Made by a program: the position numbers and the translations under genes
Shown: in pieces, positions 36,081-47,813 of the stretch
Layout of the letters: each line of letters starts with the position of its first letter
How positions within the stretch are numbered: position 1 is the first letter of the stretch
The notes under the pieces: model-generated
Database searches by the model: none
Seen by the model: only the letters and a program-made list of their open reading frames with translations
What the model was told of the DNA's origin: nothing
DNA from: Cryptomeria japonica
Lineage: Eukaryota > Streptophyta > Pinopsida > Cupressales > Cupressaceae
Direction: 5' to 3'
DNA: 64,000 nt
NCBI RefSeq assembly: GCF_030272615.1
Contig: NC_081414.1
Location: 307,251,164 to 307,315,163 of the forward strand

Positions 36081-38127
36081 ATGGCTTCTTCTTCTACTCC
36101 CAAGTTTATTGCAAACCCTACTATTGTGGAAAATGTAAAAAGCCCTAGGCTCGTGTTTAAAATAATTCCCGAAATAGCTAAGCAAGATGATTCCATAGGA
36201 GCATTTTCAAAAATTCCTAAAGGTGTAGCTTATGCTGAAGACCCTAGGATGTATATAAATTGCAATATAGAAGAACTAGGTTCTAAAGATTTGATGAAAA
36301 TGTTTACCAATGTAATTTGTGATGAACATGGCATGATTAAACCCGAGCACAAGATTGTAGAAACTCTCGGTTTTGTGGAGATACTAAACATTCCCCAATT
36401 TCCAGAGGAAGTAGTAAGAATTGTCTTGAGTAGAGCACATGGAAAATTCTTAAGGTTGGATTATGTCTACAAAATAACTCGGCAAGCAATTAGGGTAGTA
36501 ACTGGTTTACCCTCAACCAGCAGCAGACCTGATAAGACTAAGAAGATTCCTAACAAAAAAGTAATGACCCTAACTAGAGCAACATCTAATAGTAGATCAC
36601 TGTGAGTGAATGATATCAAAGACATCAATGTGAGATTTGTAAGTATGGTGCTAGGTTACAAGACTACACATGCTAACAGGCTAAATTCAATTTCTAGTCT
36701 TTGTATAAACAATTCTTATGAGATGATTAATAACAATGCAATGATAGATGTGTGTGAATGGTTAAAAGATGAACTCATAGATAATTTGAAAAAGATTAAA
36801 GGAGATAAGAAAGGGACATTTCACTTTAGAAATCTTTTGGTATGTTTAATGTTGTATTTCACTAAGGAGATCCTCGGTACTGGACCTAAAGACTTTGGAT
36901 ATGATATACCGGTAGGAAAACAACTCCAGGAAGCTTTTATCGGCATGGAAACTGCTAGAGACAATGTTGACAGTAGCAACTTGGCAGAGAAATGGGTAGA
37001 GACTGTTGAGGTTGAGATCCCAACCCAAACAGAGCAATCATTACAAACAGAGCAACCATTGGATACTGGGAAGAATACTGAAGGTATAGATGTTGGCATA
37101 GGGCCATCGGAGACTAAGATACTGATAGTTGAGCATACAGAGAAACCTACTGAGGAAGAGGTACATACCATGGTAGAGAAACCAACAATCAGTGTGACAT
37201 CTAAGCAGTCTGAGAAACCCTTGCTAGTTGAGATGCAAACACAGACTGATCCACTAGAGGTAAACACAAGCAAAATGGCTACAACTGATAGAAGCACAAA
37301 GGTAATAAAGGCAATTGGTCAGACATCTGGCACATCATCAAGTGAATTCAAGCCTACTAATGTAATAGAGGTACTCCTGGATTCAATAAAAAAGATAACG
37401 GATTGCAATGCTTTGGCCTACAAAGCAATTGATGACACCATACCAATTCTTAAATTGATTTCACCAAAATATAACGTAGATCATGTTAAGGATTGTTTAG
37501 GTAAATTGGACACATTGTCCAAATTTATTGCTGACAATGTAATAACTGTTGATAAAGTGAATGAGGATACAATAAAGGATAGAGTTGAAAAGGAGAAGAA
37601 AAAATTCTTTAATGACACCATAAAGAAGTGCACAAAACACATGAATACATTATTACCGGCACTAAACTCTACAATTTTGGAATACAAAGAGTTGTACAGA
37701 GAAACATGCAAACCACACATTCTAACAGAGGATATAGACAAGTAAATCAGTAAAATTCAAAAAGAAATTGAAGACATAGCTGATAACATAATTGGCTCAT
37801 TCGGCCACATATGAGTTTTTGAGCAAGAAATGGCAGGATTTAAAGAAAAACTAGATAAACTTGAGAAAGAAAAGGCAAGGATTAAGTCTCATGCCAAAGA
37901 ACTAAAAAATAAACTTGGTCCAAAACTGGACAATCTTATATCTTAGAGAATGGAAATATCCAAGGCATTACTTCAAGGAGAACAATCACTGGAAGAGCAC
38001 ATGCATCATCTCATCGGCACGATCCAATAGACTGAGGCAACCTTAAATGACAACAAAAGGTTTATGCAGAGTCTTAATTTGGTTTTAAGAGATATCTTTC
38101 AGATTGTAACCAATCGGTTACAGACCT
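36081..38127 (+). pseudogene. Second ORF of the non-autonomous element, function unknown (in-frame stops)
   Basis: One frame from ATG 36081 (MASSSTPKFIANPTIVENV...) runs about 680 codons to the stop near 38128. Internal stops lie at 36603 (TGA), 37743 (TAA), 37812 (TGA), 37945 (TAG) and 38029 (TAG), with no frameshift. Residues 1-260 look globular, with segments such as YKITRQAIRVVTGLPS and LLVCLMLYFTKEILG. The middle is Glu/Thr/Pro-rich and probably disordered. The C-terminal third is Lys/Glu-rich and coiled-coil-like. It has no RT, integrase, protease or zinc motif and I do not recognise the family; plant transposon-associated proteins with an 'ITG-P' type motif are a possible relation. A captured host gene is another possibility. 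Confidence 0.6.
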
Positions 38128-38316
38128 AAGGTGAAATTTTTGCACTCGATTGACAATTTTTGACCACCTTTGTCATTGATGTCAAAAGAGGAGTAGTGGA
38201 GAGAAAAATAATTATTTCGAGGAGATCATTTGCTCAAGGGGAGCACATCTTTTTGGAAACTTTTTGGACTTCAATTTTTGGAACAGTTTTTGAATTTTTC
38301 TCATGAGTGTTGCCAT

Positions 38317-38335
38317 CAATGCCAAAGGGGGAGAT
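38317..38335 (+). other. Polypurine tract of the non-autonomous element
   Basis: AATGCCAAAGGGGGAGAT directly before the 3' LTR. Identical to the Copia tract at 28813-28832. Confidence 0.88.
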
Positions 38336-39149
38336 TGTTGGCATTCTACACTCTTATGAGAATAGTTGATGTTGTCATTGATGACAACCAATTGGTAATC
38401 ATCTGTCAACCCACCAACAGTTACCAACACCGGCAATAGACTTCTACATTCACCGACAAGCACTTCACCGACAACGGAAATAATGGATACCGATACTCAA
38501 GCCGACATGGAATAAACTTTTGTTTATTGTTTTATCTTTTGTAAAAGCCGACATGGCATATTGTAAAAGACTCATATATATATCTATGAAATTTTATAGG
38601 TCATTTCATATGTGAATATGTGAGTATGTAGTATATGAGAAAGGATGATACATGATAGTTGATATTTTTGTATAAGGTGATATAGTTGATAGCGAAGGTT
38701 TTGGTAATGTAATGAGCTTAAACCGGTATGAACCTGGCATAGTTGATGCGGATCTAAAGTAGTACATTGTATTGGATTTTGATAATCCATTTTGTAAGTC
38801 AATGAGACTTATGTTTTGTGATTGAGCAGTGAGTTCTAGGCTGCTAGCCTTCCTGCATGTGCTGGCTCCTCATTGTAAGTAATATTTATTCATTGGCTAG
38901 TGAGTGAGTATTGTGGGTCACAAATCCCACAGAGGTCTTTCCCACACTGAGTTTTCTCGTTAAATATCTTGTGTTATGGTGTGTTTTCTATGTTGTCTCT
39001 ATTGTTCCCGTTTACTATATTAATTCTTATTTACCGGTACACTGTTTTGGGATGAAAAGTTCTTAATAAGGTTAAATCTTCTACTAACCGGTTAGGCATT
39101 GATTCACCCCCCCCTCTCAGTGTCTTTGGGACTATCATTGATTCTAACA
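38336..39149 (+). repeat. 3' LTR of the non-autonomous element
   Basis: Starts TGTTGGCATTCTACAC and ends GATTCTAACA before AAGAC. It is 814 bp. Missing relative to the 5' LTR is a short CAACTGG-type repeat near 33815-33835. Confidence 0.92.
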
Positions 39150-39154
39150 AAGAC

Positions 39155-41040
39155 ATCCCAACTCATACTCTATTCAATCTTAGAAGGTGATTCTAACAGC
39201 AATGCAAGTAAGTACCCAAAATTTAATCTCATGATAATTTAGGTATTGGAAAATTGTTTCGTTTATGATAGTAAATCTCTAATGTGCATAGTAGTAATTA
39301 TAAAATTTCATTAGGAAGTGTAGAAGCTAAAACCATGGGTACTAGAAAGGTGAACTTTAGGTGGGAGTTCGAGTGGAAACTTACGCAGGTGATACCCTAG
39401 GGATAATTTTACATAGATACACACTTAGGTGATTGCAACCTCCAAGATTTTATTGATAGAATACAAGAGCCTATAGCTACTATAATGAAATGAAGAATTT
39501 GTGGAAAAATGGGCTAGTACAAGCTGCATGGTTTCCTATTGCATTAGAGGTGCATGATTGGTGAAACAATGCCTTCACTGCTACAATGCAAACACGTGGC
39601 AAGTGGTTAAGAACAATAGGGTATATGCAAACCTGACACAGTGAGGAATTAAAGAATTATTGGGAATTCCTATACCTGCATCCCTAATTAATAGGACAAG
39701 AGCTTAGGCAGAGGCCAAATTCAACGACGCTAAAGAAGCCTATGAAATACTATGAGAGAGGAATGGTATGTCCAAAAACAAGGAAAATTATTTTCGAATT
39801 ACCAAAGTTAGTGTTGAGATATGACATACATCTTGAAGTGCAGAATTGCAGGGTTAGAAGTCAGTGGGGAATTCTAAGAATGAATGTTTGTTAACATACA
39901 AAGCATCACAAGGGATAGAGGGTCCTTTGATTGAGCTCAATTCTTTAGCAATTCAATATATAACTATATTGAGGGTATCTAGACACAATAACCTAGCCAA
40001 AATAACCTTGGACACAATAAACCAAGGATGAATTATCCTGGGGTCATAATAACCCTAGGCAAAAATAACTCATGGTAAAAGTAACCCATGGAAATAATAT
40101 CCCCATAAGAATATAGAAGGAAAACCAAATTTATAAATTACATGTATAAATATGTATTCGTTTTAGGTATTTTCTCCATGTCATGTGTATTATGGCTCTT
40201 ATGAACTAGTCTCAGTGATGCAAAATAATCTATTTTCCTATATATGTAAATATTATTTTAGTTTTTATGATTATATTTTCACTTACTTCCTCTCAACTAT
40301 TATCTTTGCTAAAAATAATGTCTTCCTCCCCTTATCTTTGTGTTCCATGTTGCGAGAGCAACTATTCCCATTTTATTTTGAAACAAAACATACTTTATAA
40401 TGTCTTTTTTTTTTTAATCTTTTTTTGCCTTAAAAAATACCTAATTTTCTTTTTAAACTATAGGGACCAAAGATGGATACAGAAACTGCAGTTGCAACTA
40501 CATGTTTGATTAATGACCTTGGTGTTGTAACATCGAATTTGAAGTCAATTATCAAACTCGTTTGTGGAACAGTAATGCTTGTACTTAAATGCAAGTGCTT
40601 GACTATGCAAATATTGTAAGCTATACTATCATCTACTTCATCGATTTTACTTCATCGACTTTACTTTATCAACTATGCAGATATTGCAATACTTGATATA
40701 ATAAAAGATTGGATTGAAAATGAATTCAGGTCATCTACTTCATCGACTTTACTTTATTGACTTTATCGATGGAAAATACTTCTATTTGCTTTATCGACTT
40801 TGTTCAAACTCAATCAAGTGAGTGAAATTTTGCTAAGTTGTTCAGGTCATAAAATAATAATTCTGCTAAGATATTGCAATACTTGATATAATAAAAGATT
40901 GGATTGAAAATGAATTCAGGTCATCTACTTTATCGACTTTACTTTATCGACTTTGGGATGGAAAATACCTCTATTTTCTTTATCGACTTTGTTCAGACTC
41001 AATCAAATGAGTGAAATACCTCTGATAAGCTGTCAAAACC
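39155..41040. other. Non-coding stretch with tandem repeats
   Basis: No reading frame with a recognisable domain. 40625-41020 contains many TTTATCGACTTT words within a 190-bp tandem duplication. The rest is AT-rich with poly-T near 40410. Confidence 0.5.
40681..41020. repeat. 190-bp tandem duplication with TTTATCGACTT subrepeats
   Basis: ATATTGCAATACTTGATAT begins at 40681 and again at 40871. Both copies continue through GAATTCAGGTCATCTACTT and a cluster of TTTATCGACTTT words. The second copy is shorter by an internal deletion. Confidence 0.75.
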
Positions 41041-41633
41041 TTATCACATTCTACTAAGCACTTCGTTGCTTCCCAAGAAATTCGATCCTTGTATCGCCAA
41101 AATATAATCTTATCTCTTCACATGGATTCTGACATGCCATCATCAACTTATGAACATGAAAAGAATCACTGCCAAACCATAAATTATCACTGGTCAACGA
41201 TCTTTATACCGGTTCTCAAACCCTAGTTGTTTATACAATAGTCAAATACAAACATGACTTCTAGTTCTCCAAACATGATGCGGTTCATGTCATAGACTCA
41301 TTATGATGTCATAAGCACACATTCCAAACCGCAACACCTGAATCAACATGGATGTCTACCGCAACCATCTCCTTCTCTATTCTTGCTTACCAATTCACAG
41401 TCACTTGGCAGTTTTCCTTCCAACTCAATCCATTACCAATTAGACTTAACCAATAGACTTAGATGACATACCAAGCATAAACAAACATGGACAAATATGG
41501 TTGCCATCAATGACAACATAAATAACTGATCATTAAGCATCATACCATAATTATATCATCTCCAACAGTCCTTCAATATCATCACCAATAATCCTTTGCT
41601 GGTACACCATCATCTCCATCAGTTATGCCAACA
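41040..41633 (-). mobile_element. Copia-type LTR remnant
   Basis: Read on the - strand it starts TGTTGGCATAACTGATGG at 41633 and decays leftwards. Composition and words resemble the remnant at 3500-4430. It abuts the truncated Gypsy-2 RT with no matching flank on the left, so this is a rearranged junction and not a simple insertion. Confidence 0.4.
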
Positions 41634-41642
41634 TTCCAACAG

Positions 41643-44208
41643 ATGTGTATTGATTCCAGAGTAATAAATAAGATCACAATGAAATGCTGGTTTCCTTTAC
41701 CTAGGATGGATGACATAATGGACTATTTGAGTGGAGCCAAATACTACACAAAGATAGACTTGAAGAGTGGATATCATCAAATCATATCAAAGAAGGAGAT
41801 GAGTAGAAGACAACATTCAAGACAAACAAAAGACTGTATGAATGGTTGGTGATTCCTTTTCGGTTGACTAATGCACTGAGTACTTTCATGAGTTTGATGT
41901 ATGAGGTGTTGAAGAAATTCTTGGGTAAGTTTGTTATTGTATATTTGGATGACATTTTGATATTTAGTAAGACAAAAGAGGAGCATTTGTTGCATTTAAG
42001 ACAAGTTTTGCAGAGGTTGAGAGAAGAAAAGTTGTTGATAAGTCTTAAGAAGTGTACTTTCATGAAGGAAGAGTTAGTCTATTTGGGATTTGTGATATCT
42101 GCGAATGGATTGAAGATGAACCCTGAGAAAGTAAAAGCAATTGTTGAATGGTCTACACCAGAAATCATTGGAGAGGTAAGATCATTTCATGGATTGGCTA
42201 GTTTCTACCAGAAGTTTATCTGAAAAATTTAGTTCAGTTTGTAACCCTATGACTGAGACAATGAGGGGAGATAAGAAGGAATTAAAGTGGACAACCAAAG
42301 CAAACAAAACCTTTGAACTGTTGAAGCAGAAAGTGACTAAGCAACTTGTATTAGCTTTACTGGATTTCAACAAAGTGTTTCAAGTAGATTGTGATGCAAG
42401 TGGAACCGCAATTGGAGCATTCTTGAGTCAAGAAGAGAGAGCAGTAGCTTATTTCAATGAGAAGTTGAAAAATGCTCAAAGGAGATATTTAGTGTATGAT
42501 CTGGAATTTTATGCCATAGTTCAAGCCTTGAAGAAATGGAGACATTACCTATTGCCTAAGGAGTTTGTGTTATATACCGATCATAAAGCCTTAAAGTATC
42601 TGAACAATCAGAGTAAGTTGAATCAGAGACATGATATGGGTAAAATTTTTGTAGAGTTACACCTTTGTGTTGAAGCATAGAAGTTGGAAATCTAACAAAG
42701 TTGTTGATGCATTAAGTAGAAGGAGAAATTTGTTGATAGAGATGAGAGTGATAGTATTAGGATTTGAGGATTTGAAGACCTTATATGATGATGATCCGGA
42801 TTTTGTAGAACCTTGGAGAGAATGTAGAGAATCAGTTATGGTAGATAGGAGCAAGTGGTTGGATTACTTCATTCAGGATGGCATGTTATTCAGAGGAGTT
42901 CAGTTGTGCATACCTAAGAGTTATATGAGAGAGAATCTGATAAAGGAGAAGCATAGTGGAGGATTAGCCAGACACTTTGGTATTGACAAAACAACATCAT
43001 TGGTAAGTGAGCAGTACTTTTGGCCCCAGATTCATAAGGATGTTAATAGATATGTGCAGAGTTGTAGAGTTCGTGAAGTTGCCAAAGGTAGTAGTTAGAA
43101 TATGGGATTGTATAAGCCTTTGACAATACCCAAAAGACCTTGGGAGGATATAAGCATGTATTTCATACTTGGATTACCTAAGTCACCAAGAGGGAGTGGT
43201 TCTATATTTGTGGTAGTGGATAGATTCTCGAAGATGGCTCATTTAATACCTTGTAAGAAGACATCAGATGCATTGCATGTAGTAGACCTATTTTTCAAGG
43301 AAGTGGTGAGATTGCATGGATTACCTAAGAGCATAGTTTCAGACAGAGACACTAAGTTTGTTGGTTATATTTGGAGAACACTTTGGAAGAAGATGAAGAC
43401 AAATTTGAAATTTAGTTCTACTTTTTACCCACATACCGATGGAAAGACAAAAGTAGTAAACGGAAGCTTGGAAAATTTGTTGAGATGCTTAGTTGGAGAA
43501 GAGACCAGAAGTTGGGATTTGATTCTTGCACAAGCAGAGTTTGCTTACAATAATTCAGTGAATAGGAGTATCAGAAGAACACCTTTTGAGATTGTTATCA
43601 GAGCACACCCTAGAGGTATATCAGAATTAAGAGATATCAATAATGAAGACAAGCAGAGTGGAGAGGAAGAAGAATTTGCAGATCACATGAAGGCCTTGCA
43701 TATTCAGGTTAAGCAACATTTGGAGGACATGAACAACAAGTATAAGGAGAAAGAAGATGAGAATAGAAGACATAAGGAATTTAAAGTTGGCGATGAAGTG
43801 ATGGTGTATCTAAGAAAAGAGAGATTCCTAGTTGGAACCTATAACAAGTTGCAAATGATGAAGTTTGGACCTTGTAAAATCTTGAGGAAGTTCAGTTCCG
43901 GAAATGCATATGAAGTGGAGTTACTAGATAGTTTGAGTATTTCACCTATATTTAACATTTCAGATCTTCATTAGTGTCATGAAACAGAATTCAATGAGGA
44001 CAATATTGTAGACTTGGAGAAACAGTTGCCCCGGAAGGAGCCAAATCAGATTGAAGACATTTTAGATAGTAGGATTGGGCATAGCACCCGAAGTAGTCAG
44101 TATAAGGAGTATCTTGTGAAATGGAAGGACAAACCGGTTGAAGATTCATCTTAGATTTCTCAAGCAGAGGTAGACCACCTTGGTTTTCTTCTGACCCCGA
44201 CAAAGTGA
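41643..44208 (+). pseudogene. Gypsy-2 pol: truncated RT, RNase H, integrase, chromodomain
   Basis: Sequence begins inside RT at [12 protein letters not shown], so gag, protease and the RT start are missing. RT has [10 protein letters not shown] and YLDDILIFS (near 41945). RNase H has VDCDASGTAIGAFLSQE and YTDHKALKYLNNQ. The integrase core has lost two catalytic acids: the first Asp (MYFILGLP instead of MDFILGLP near 43155) and the Glu (GKTKVVNGS instead of GQTEVVNRS near 43440). A chromodomain (YKEYLVKWKDKPVEDSS) ends near 44150. There are frameshifts near 41840, 42220 and 42640 and stops at 43096, 43972 and 44152. It is a chromovirus related to, but distinct from, Gypsy-1. Confidence 0.87.
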
Positions 44209-44239
44209 GAGACTCACTTTTTCAACAACCCTAGATGTC

Positions 44240-45014
44240 TGATGCAAGAGCATCCCCGGTTCTTGGCAATCTTGCATCAACCCAAAATATTTATTTTTTG
44301 TTTGTTTTCTGTTTTGCAATTTCAATATTTCATTCTGCATTTTCTTGCATTAGCTCACCGGATCTTTTGGAGTTGGATTTTGCTTGAGGACATGATCATA
44401 TTCCTTATTCCTAAACCATGGAGCATTTGGATCATTTTTTGGCAAGTTATCGATTCCGGATTCCGAGACAGTTTTCTGGCACTGGAACCGTTTGGACCTA
44501 TTTGCATTGATGAATCTACCGGATCCCTTCCATAGCTTACAGAGCCTTGTACATTGATTCTAATGTTCCTTGGCATGTGGCCAACCTTCCCTTTGATCCA
44601 CACTTCATTCTTTGGATTTTCCGGAGGAATCTCTTTAGCGGAGGCCGACCTATTGGTTTTACATATTTGATCTTGTTCTTCTGCATTTGATCCCTTTTGG
44701 GCCGACCAAATCTTCTTGGATCATATAAATATTTGTAAATGAGCATTAGAGATTAACCAGATAGAACATAGTAGATAGATCTTAGGTTTGGAGGTCCAGG
44801 AGTGACCTGTTATATACTTAAGCATGTTTGTAGCAGGCCAATGAGTTGAATCTTGTAACCCAGATGTTACTGGTTATTTGTAATCAATTTTCATGATCTA
44901 ATTCATTGATTTATGCATTGCCTCCATCGTAGCCTCTTGTTTCTGTTGTGTTTACTCTTGATTCCCGGTCTGGATTGATCTCTTTGAGGTCCCGCCTAAC
45001 CGATGACTGCACCA
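44240..45014 (+). repeat. Gypsy-2 3' LTR
   Basis: Starts TGATGCAAGAGCATCC 30 bp after the chromodomain frame and ends TGACTGCACCA. The ends were fixed by comparison with the solo copy at 48601-50908, which has a target duplication. It is 775 bp with a TATA-like CATATAAATA near 44722. Confidence 0.8.
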
Positions 45015-47190
45015 CGATGGACATCTTTGCTTTTTGGGAGTGAGTCAAGACAATGCATAGGTAACCTTAAGGATGGAAGTGACGAAAATAGACTTCGGAA
45101 TAATTTGGATTTGGTGGAAAAAGTGATGAGAAGGACTTAGAAAATTTGGATTTGATTTGATTTGGATTGGATAGAAATTGATTGGATGGTCCTTAGATTA
45201 GGATGGGATAGATTAGATGACGTCTTAGCCCTTGGATTAGGACATAGACAAGGTATAGGGGTCAATGATGTAGGCCACAAAGCGAGGTATAAACCAAGCT
45301 AGGCTAAACTTAGACCTTGGATTTAGATTGGATCAAGACTTTTTCTACTTAGGATAGACTTTGTTCCTAAAAAAAATAGGGCAGAGGATTAGGGTTTTGA
45401 TCAACCCAAATTATTAGGATCAATTAAACAATATACTTAAGGTAGATTCTTTCTCAAGCACAAGATTAATTGATTTGATTAATTATACAAGGTATAAGTT
45501 AGACTTTGCAAAGTATTGATCTTGAATTGGGAGGTTGATTAATTGATTGAATGAAATTGGATTAAGTTTGATGATTGATTAAAATATGAGACTGGAAACT
45601 GATCGATTGGTGTGATAAGTCCTTAAAAGATGAAAGTGGAAATGACTATGGAAGGTGGATTGAAGGAAAGAGATGTAATGAAGGTTACCATGGATGGGAT
45701 ATGACTCAATAAGTGATTTCTGGTATGGGCAAGTTAGACAACAAGATGCAACCATTCCTATTGATGCTTTAGGATAATCCCAATCTTTGATGGAAAGCTC
45801 AGGTTCTCAAAGGCTCCTCATCAGACTCATTATTGTAACCATGAAGATAATCATAGAAACGATGCAAGAATGTGTGATCTCTCAACAAGAGTTTATGGTT
45901 GGTGTACAATATTTTTTGATGTTTAAGGATCTATTTGTAACTTGGCTCCTTCTTCTTAACTTGGTGATAAATTAACTTTTTGGGATGCTTGAGTGATTTG
46001 GTTTTATGGTGCATAAGTGAAATCAGTCAAATTTTTGGTCAACTTTGGAAGTTTTAGATTTTATCTACTCTTGGCAAGAGAAATCAAGCATCGACAAACA
46101 CATTGGCCAAGGTAACGCTTATACCAAGCATAAAAGTGAGGAGGGCCTAGGTTAGCTTGATGTTACAAAATTCACTGGTTTGCACAATGAAGACACAAAA
46201 AATACATACAACCTAGGTTGGAAAGTGGAAATCATTCAATGGGGCCTCTGCATCAATAGAATACCTCAAACAAACAAATAAATAAAGATTCTAGTAGCAC
46301 TAGCTCCCCCACCATGACACTCACTTCTCGGGCATACCAAATTCTCTTACCTCAAAGATCCAAAGATCTTATAACCAAGGAATTCTTGTCTCATCTTGAA
46401 TGGGTACACAAGAGGTATCTATGGGGTACTATCCGTACACCCTGAACCATCAAATGTAGGGATTTTTGGGCTACTAAAACAAGGTTTCTAGTAATGTTTT
46501 GAGGGATCCCGATCCAACGAAAGATTCTCAAAGCAAACCACTTAAGGCTTTAGTTGAGCTTATCGATGTAGAGAAGACCTTCACATACGTCGAATTCACT
46601 CAACACTTCAACCACCTGACCAACATATTTATAAAGTGGTTCGGAAAACCCACTCAAGATTGCATCGGGAGAGATGATATCCCTGTCATGTCCCAATTTT
46701 GAACTACTCTCTTGGGGTGATGAGGCCCCCGAGAGGAAATTCTCTACAAAAAGAAAATAATTAGGTGTTGTTAATTACCTTTCTCTTGACCCAAGATCCA
46801 CAAAGGTGAGGGGAGAGGACATTCGGTGTAATAGTGGGTCCACCCTACACACGTGCAAGTGCACAAGACAACAAACACTATTTTTTTTTAACCACAAAAA
46901 TAGGTGTTTTCTAATCTAAGATGCAAGAAAGGAAACTAATTTAGTGAAAAATGAGGGCCTTCAACAAAACACCCTTCAAGAAGCTATTAATAGTTTGATA
47001 TAAGTCTTTGACAAATGGAAAAAAAACTACAGAACCAAAACCTGATTAGTAACACTTAAAAACCACTACCCACATCGCAAATGCCAAAGGATAGGAACAT
47101 ACACCAACATCTACGTAGACACTAACGCACGCACATACGTTGGTTTAAGGCCCTAACACAAATAGAATAGAAAGTGGGAAAACTTTTCAA
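45015..47190. other. No gene recognised
   Basis: 45100-45760 is rich in GGATTGGAT/TTGATTAATT words. A 67-codon frame at 46499-46702 has no match I recognise and no coding neighbours. Near 46684 a TGTCATGTCCC word resembles an LTR start but has no partner end. The stretch probably belongs to decayed retrotransposon sequence, possibly the interior of LARD-2. Confidence 0.45.
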
Positions 47191-47221
47191 AATTAAAAAT
47201 TAAAAATGAGCAGGATTTTAT

Positions 47222-47740
47222 GCCTTCGCAGAGACGCCGAAGTACTAGGCACAAATGGTGACGTCTTTGAAAACGCCAAAACAAATTCGATACAGAAAGT
47301 TAGCTCAAAAATTAAAAAAATCAAAAAAAATTCACAAGGAGGGAAAAGCAGAAAGGCAGAGACGCCGATTTGCATCACAGGCGCTGAAGCGTAGTCCTAG
47401 AAAAAAAATTGCCTAGTTAGCCTAAAAAAATAGGTTAATTTTAATGCCAAATCTAAATAATAGCTAAGTATGATGAAAATAAAGTCAACTAGCTATTGTT
47501 TTTGTTGTTTTAAAGCTTATATATGAATTTATAGCTAATTATCAAACTAAAACTATAGCAAATAGAAAGAAAACTAAGAAAGCAGAGATGTTCTATATTT
47601 TATAGACGTTGAAGCGGGTTCCTACATACAAAAAGTTAGGCGGGTAAAATTATTTGAACAAAGACACCATTTCGTGTGTGCGCAAACACTGAAACAAAAG
47701 TGGAGATGCCGAAGTGTAGTTTGAGACGTCGTTTTGAGAA
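47222..47740 (-). repeat. Repeated GAGACGCCGAAG-type motif in the LARD-2 leader
   Basis: Related words recur at about 47228 (CAGAGACGCCGAAGT), 47358 (CAGAGACGCCGATTT), 47580 (CAGAGATGTTC...GACGTTGAAGCG), 47700 (GGAGATGCCGAAGTG) and 47725 (GAGACGTCG), in otherwise AT-rich DNA. They lie just inside the primer site, in the untranslated leader of the - strand element. Confidence 0.5.
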
Positions 47741-47790
47741 CCTGCAATAAAAACACTAAAAACAACACAAAAATGTGAAATTCTATGGAC

Positions 47791-47813
47791 TTGGGGTTCC
47801 ACCAGGCGTGCCA
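47791..47813 (-). other. LARD-2 primer binding site
   Basis: Read on the - strand: TGGCACGCCTGGTGGAAC, followed by CCCCAAG, three bases after the LTR end at 47817. Nearly the same as the LARD-B site at 19047-19064. Confidence 0.7.

Larger units (their letters stand above)
33760..39149 (+). mobile_element. Non-autonomous LTR retrotransposon with zinc-knuckle ORF and a second ORF, no pol
   Basis: It has LTRs of 836 and 814 bp, an exact AAGAC target duplication (33755-33759 and 39150-39154), an initiator-Met-type primer site and a polypurine tract. The interior (34596-38335) encodes a coiled-coil/zinc-knuckle protein and a separate long frame. No protease, integrase, RT or RNase H motif is present in any frame, so it must use enzymes from elsewhere. 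The polypurine tract and LTR start are identical over 35 nt to those of the Copia element (38311-38345 against 28808-28842). The arrangement fits a TR-GAG/LARD-type parasite of Copia. Confidence 0.9.

Noticed and set aside
36821-37297. 158-codon - strand frame
   Set aside because: Antisense shadow of the second ORF of the non-autonomous element; no domain.
46499-46702. 67-codon frame as a small gene
   Set aside because: No ATG-context, domain or neighbouring exon support, and it lies in probable element interior.
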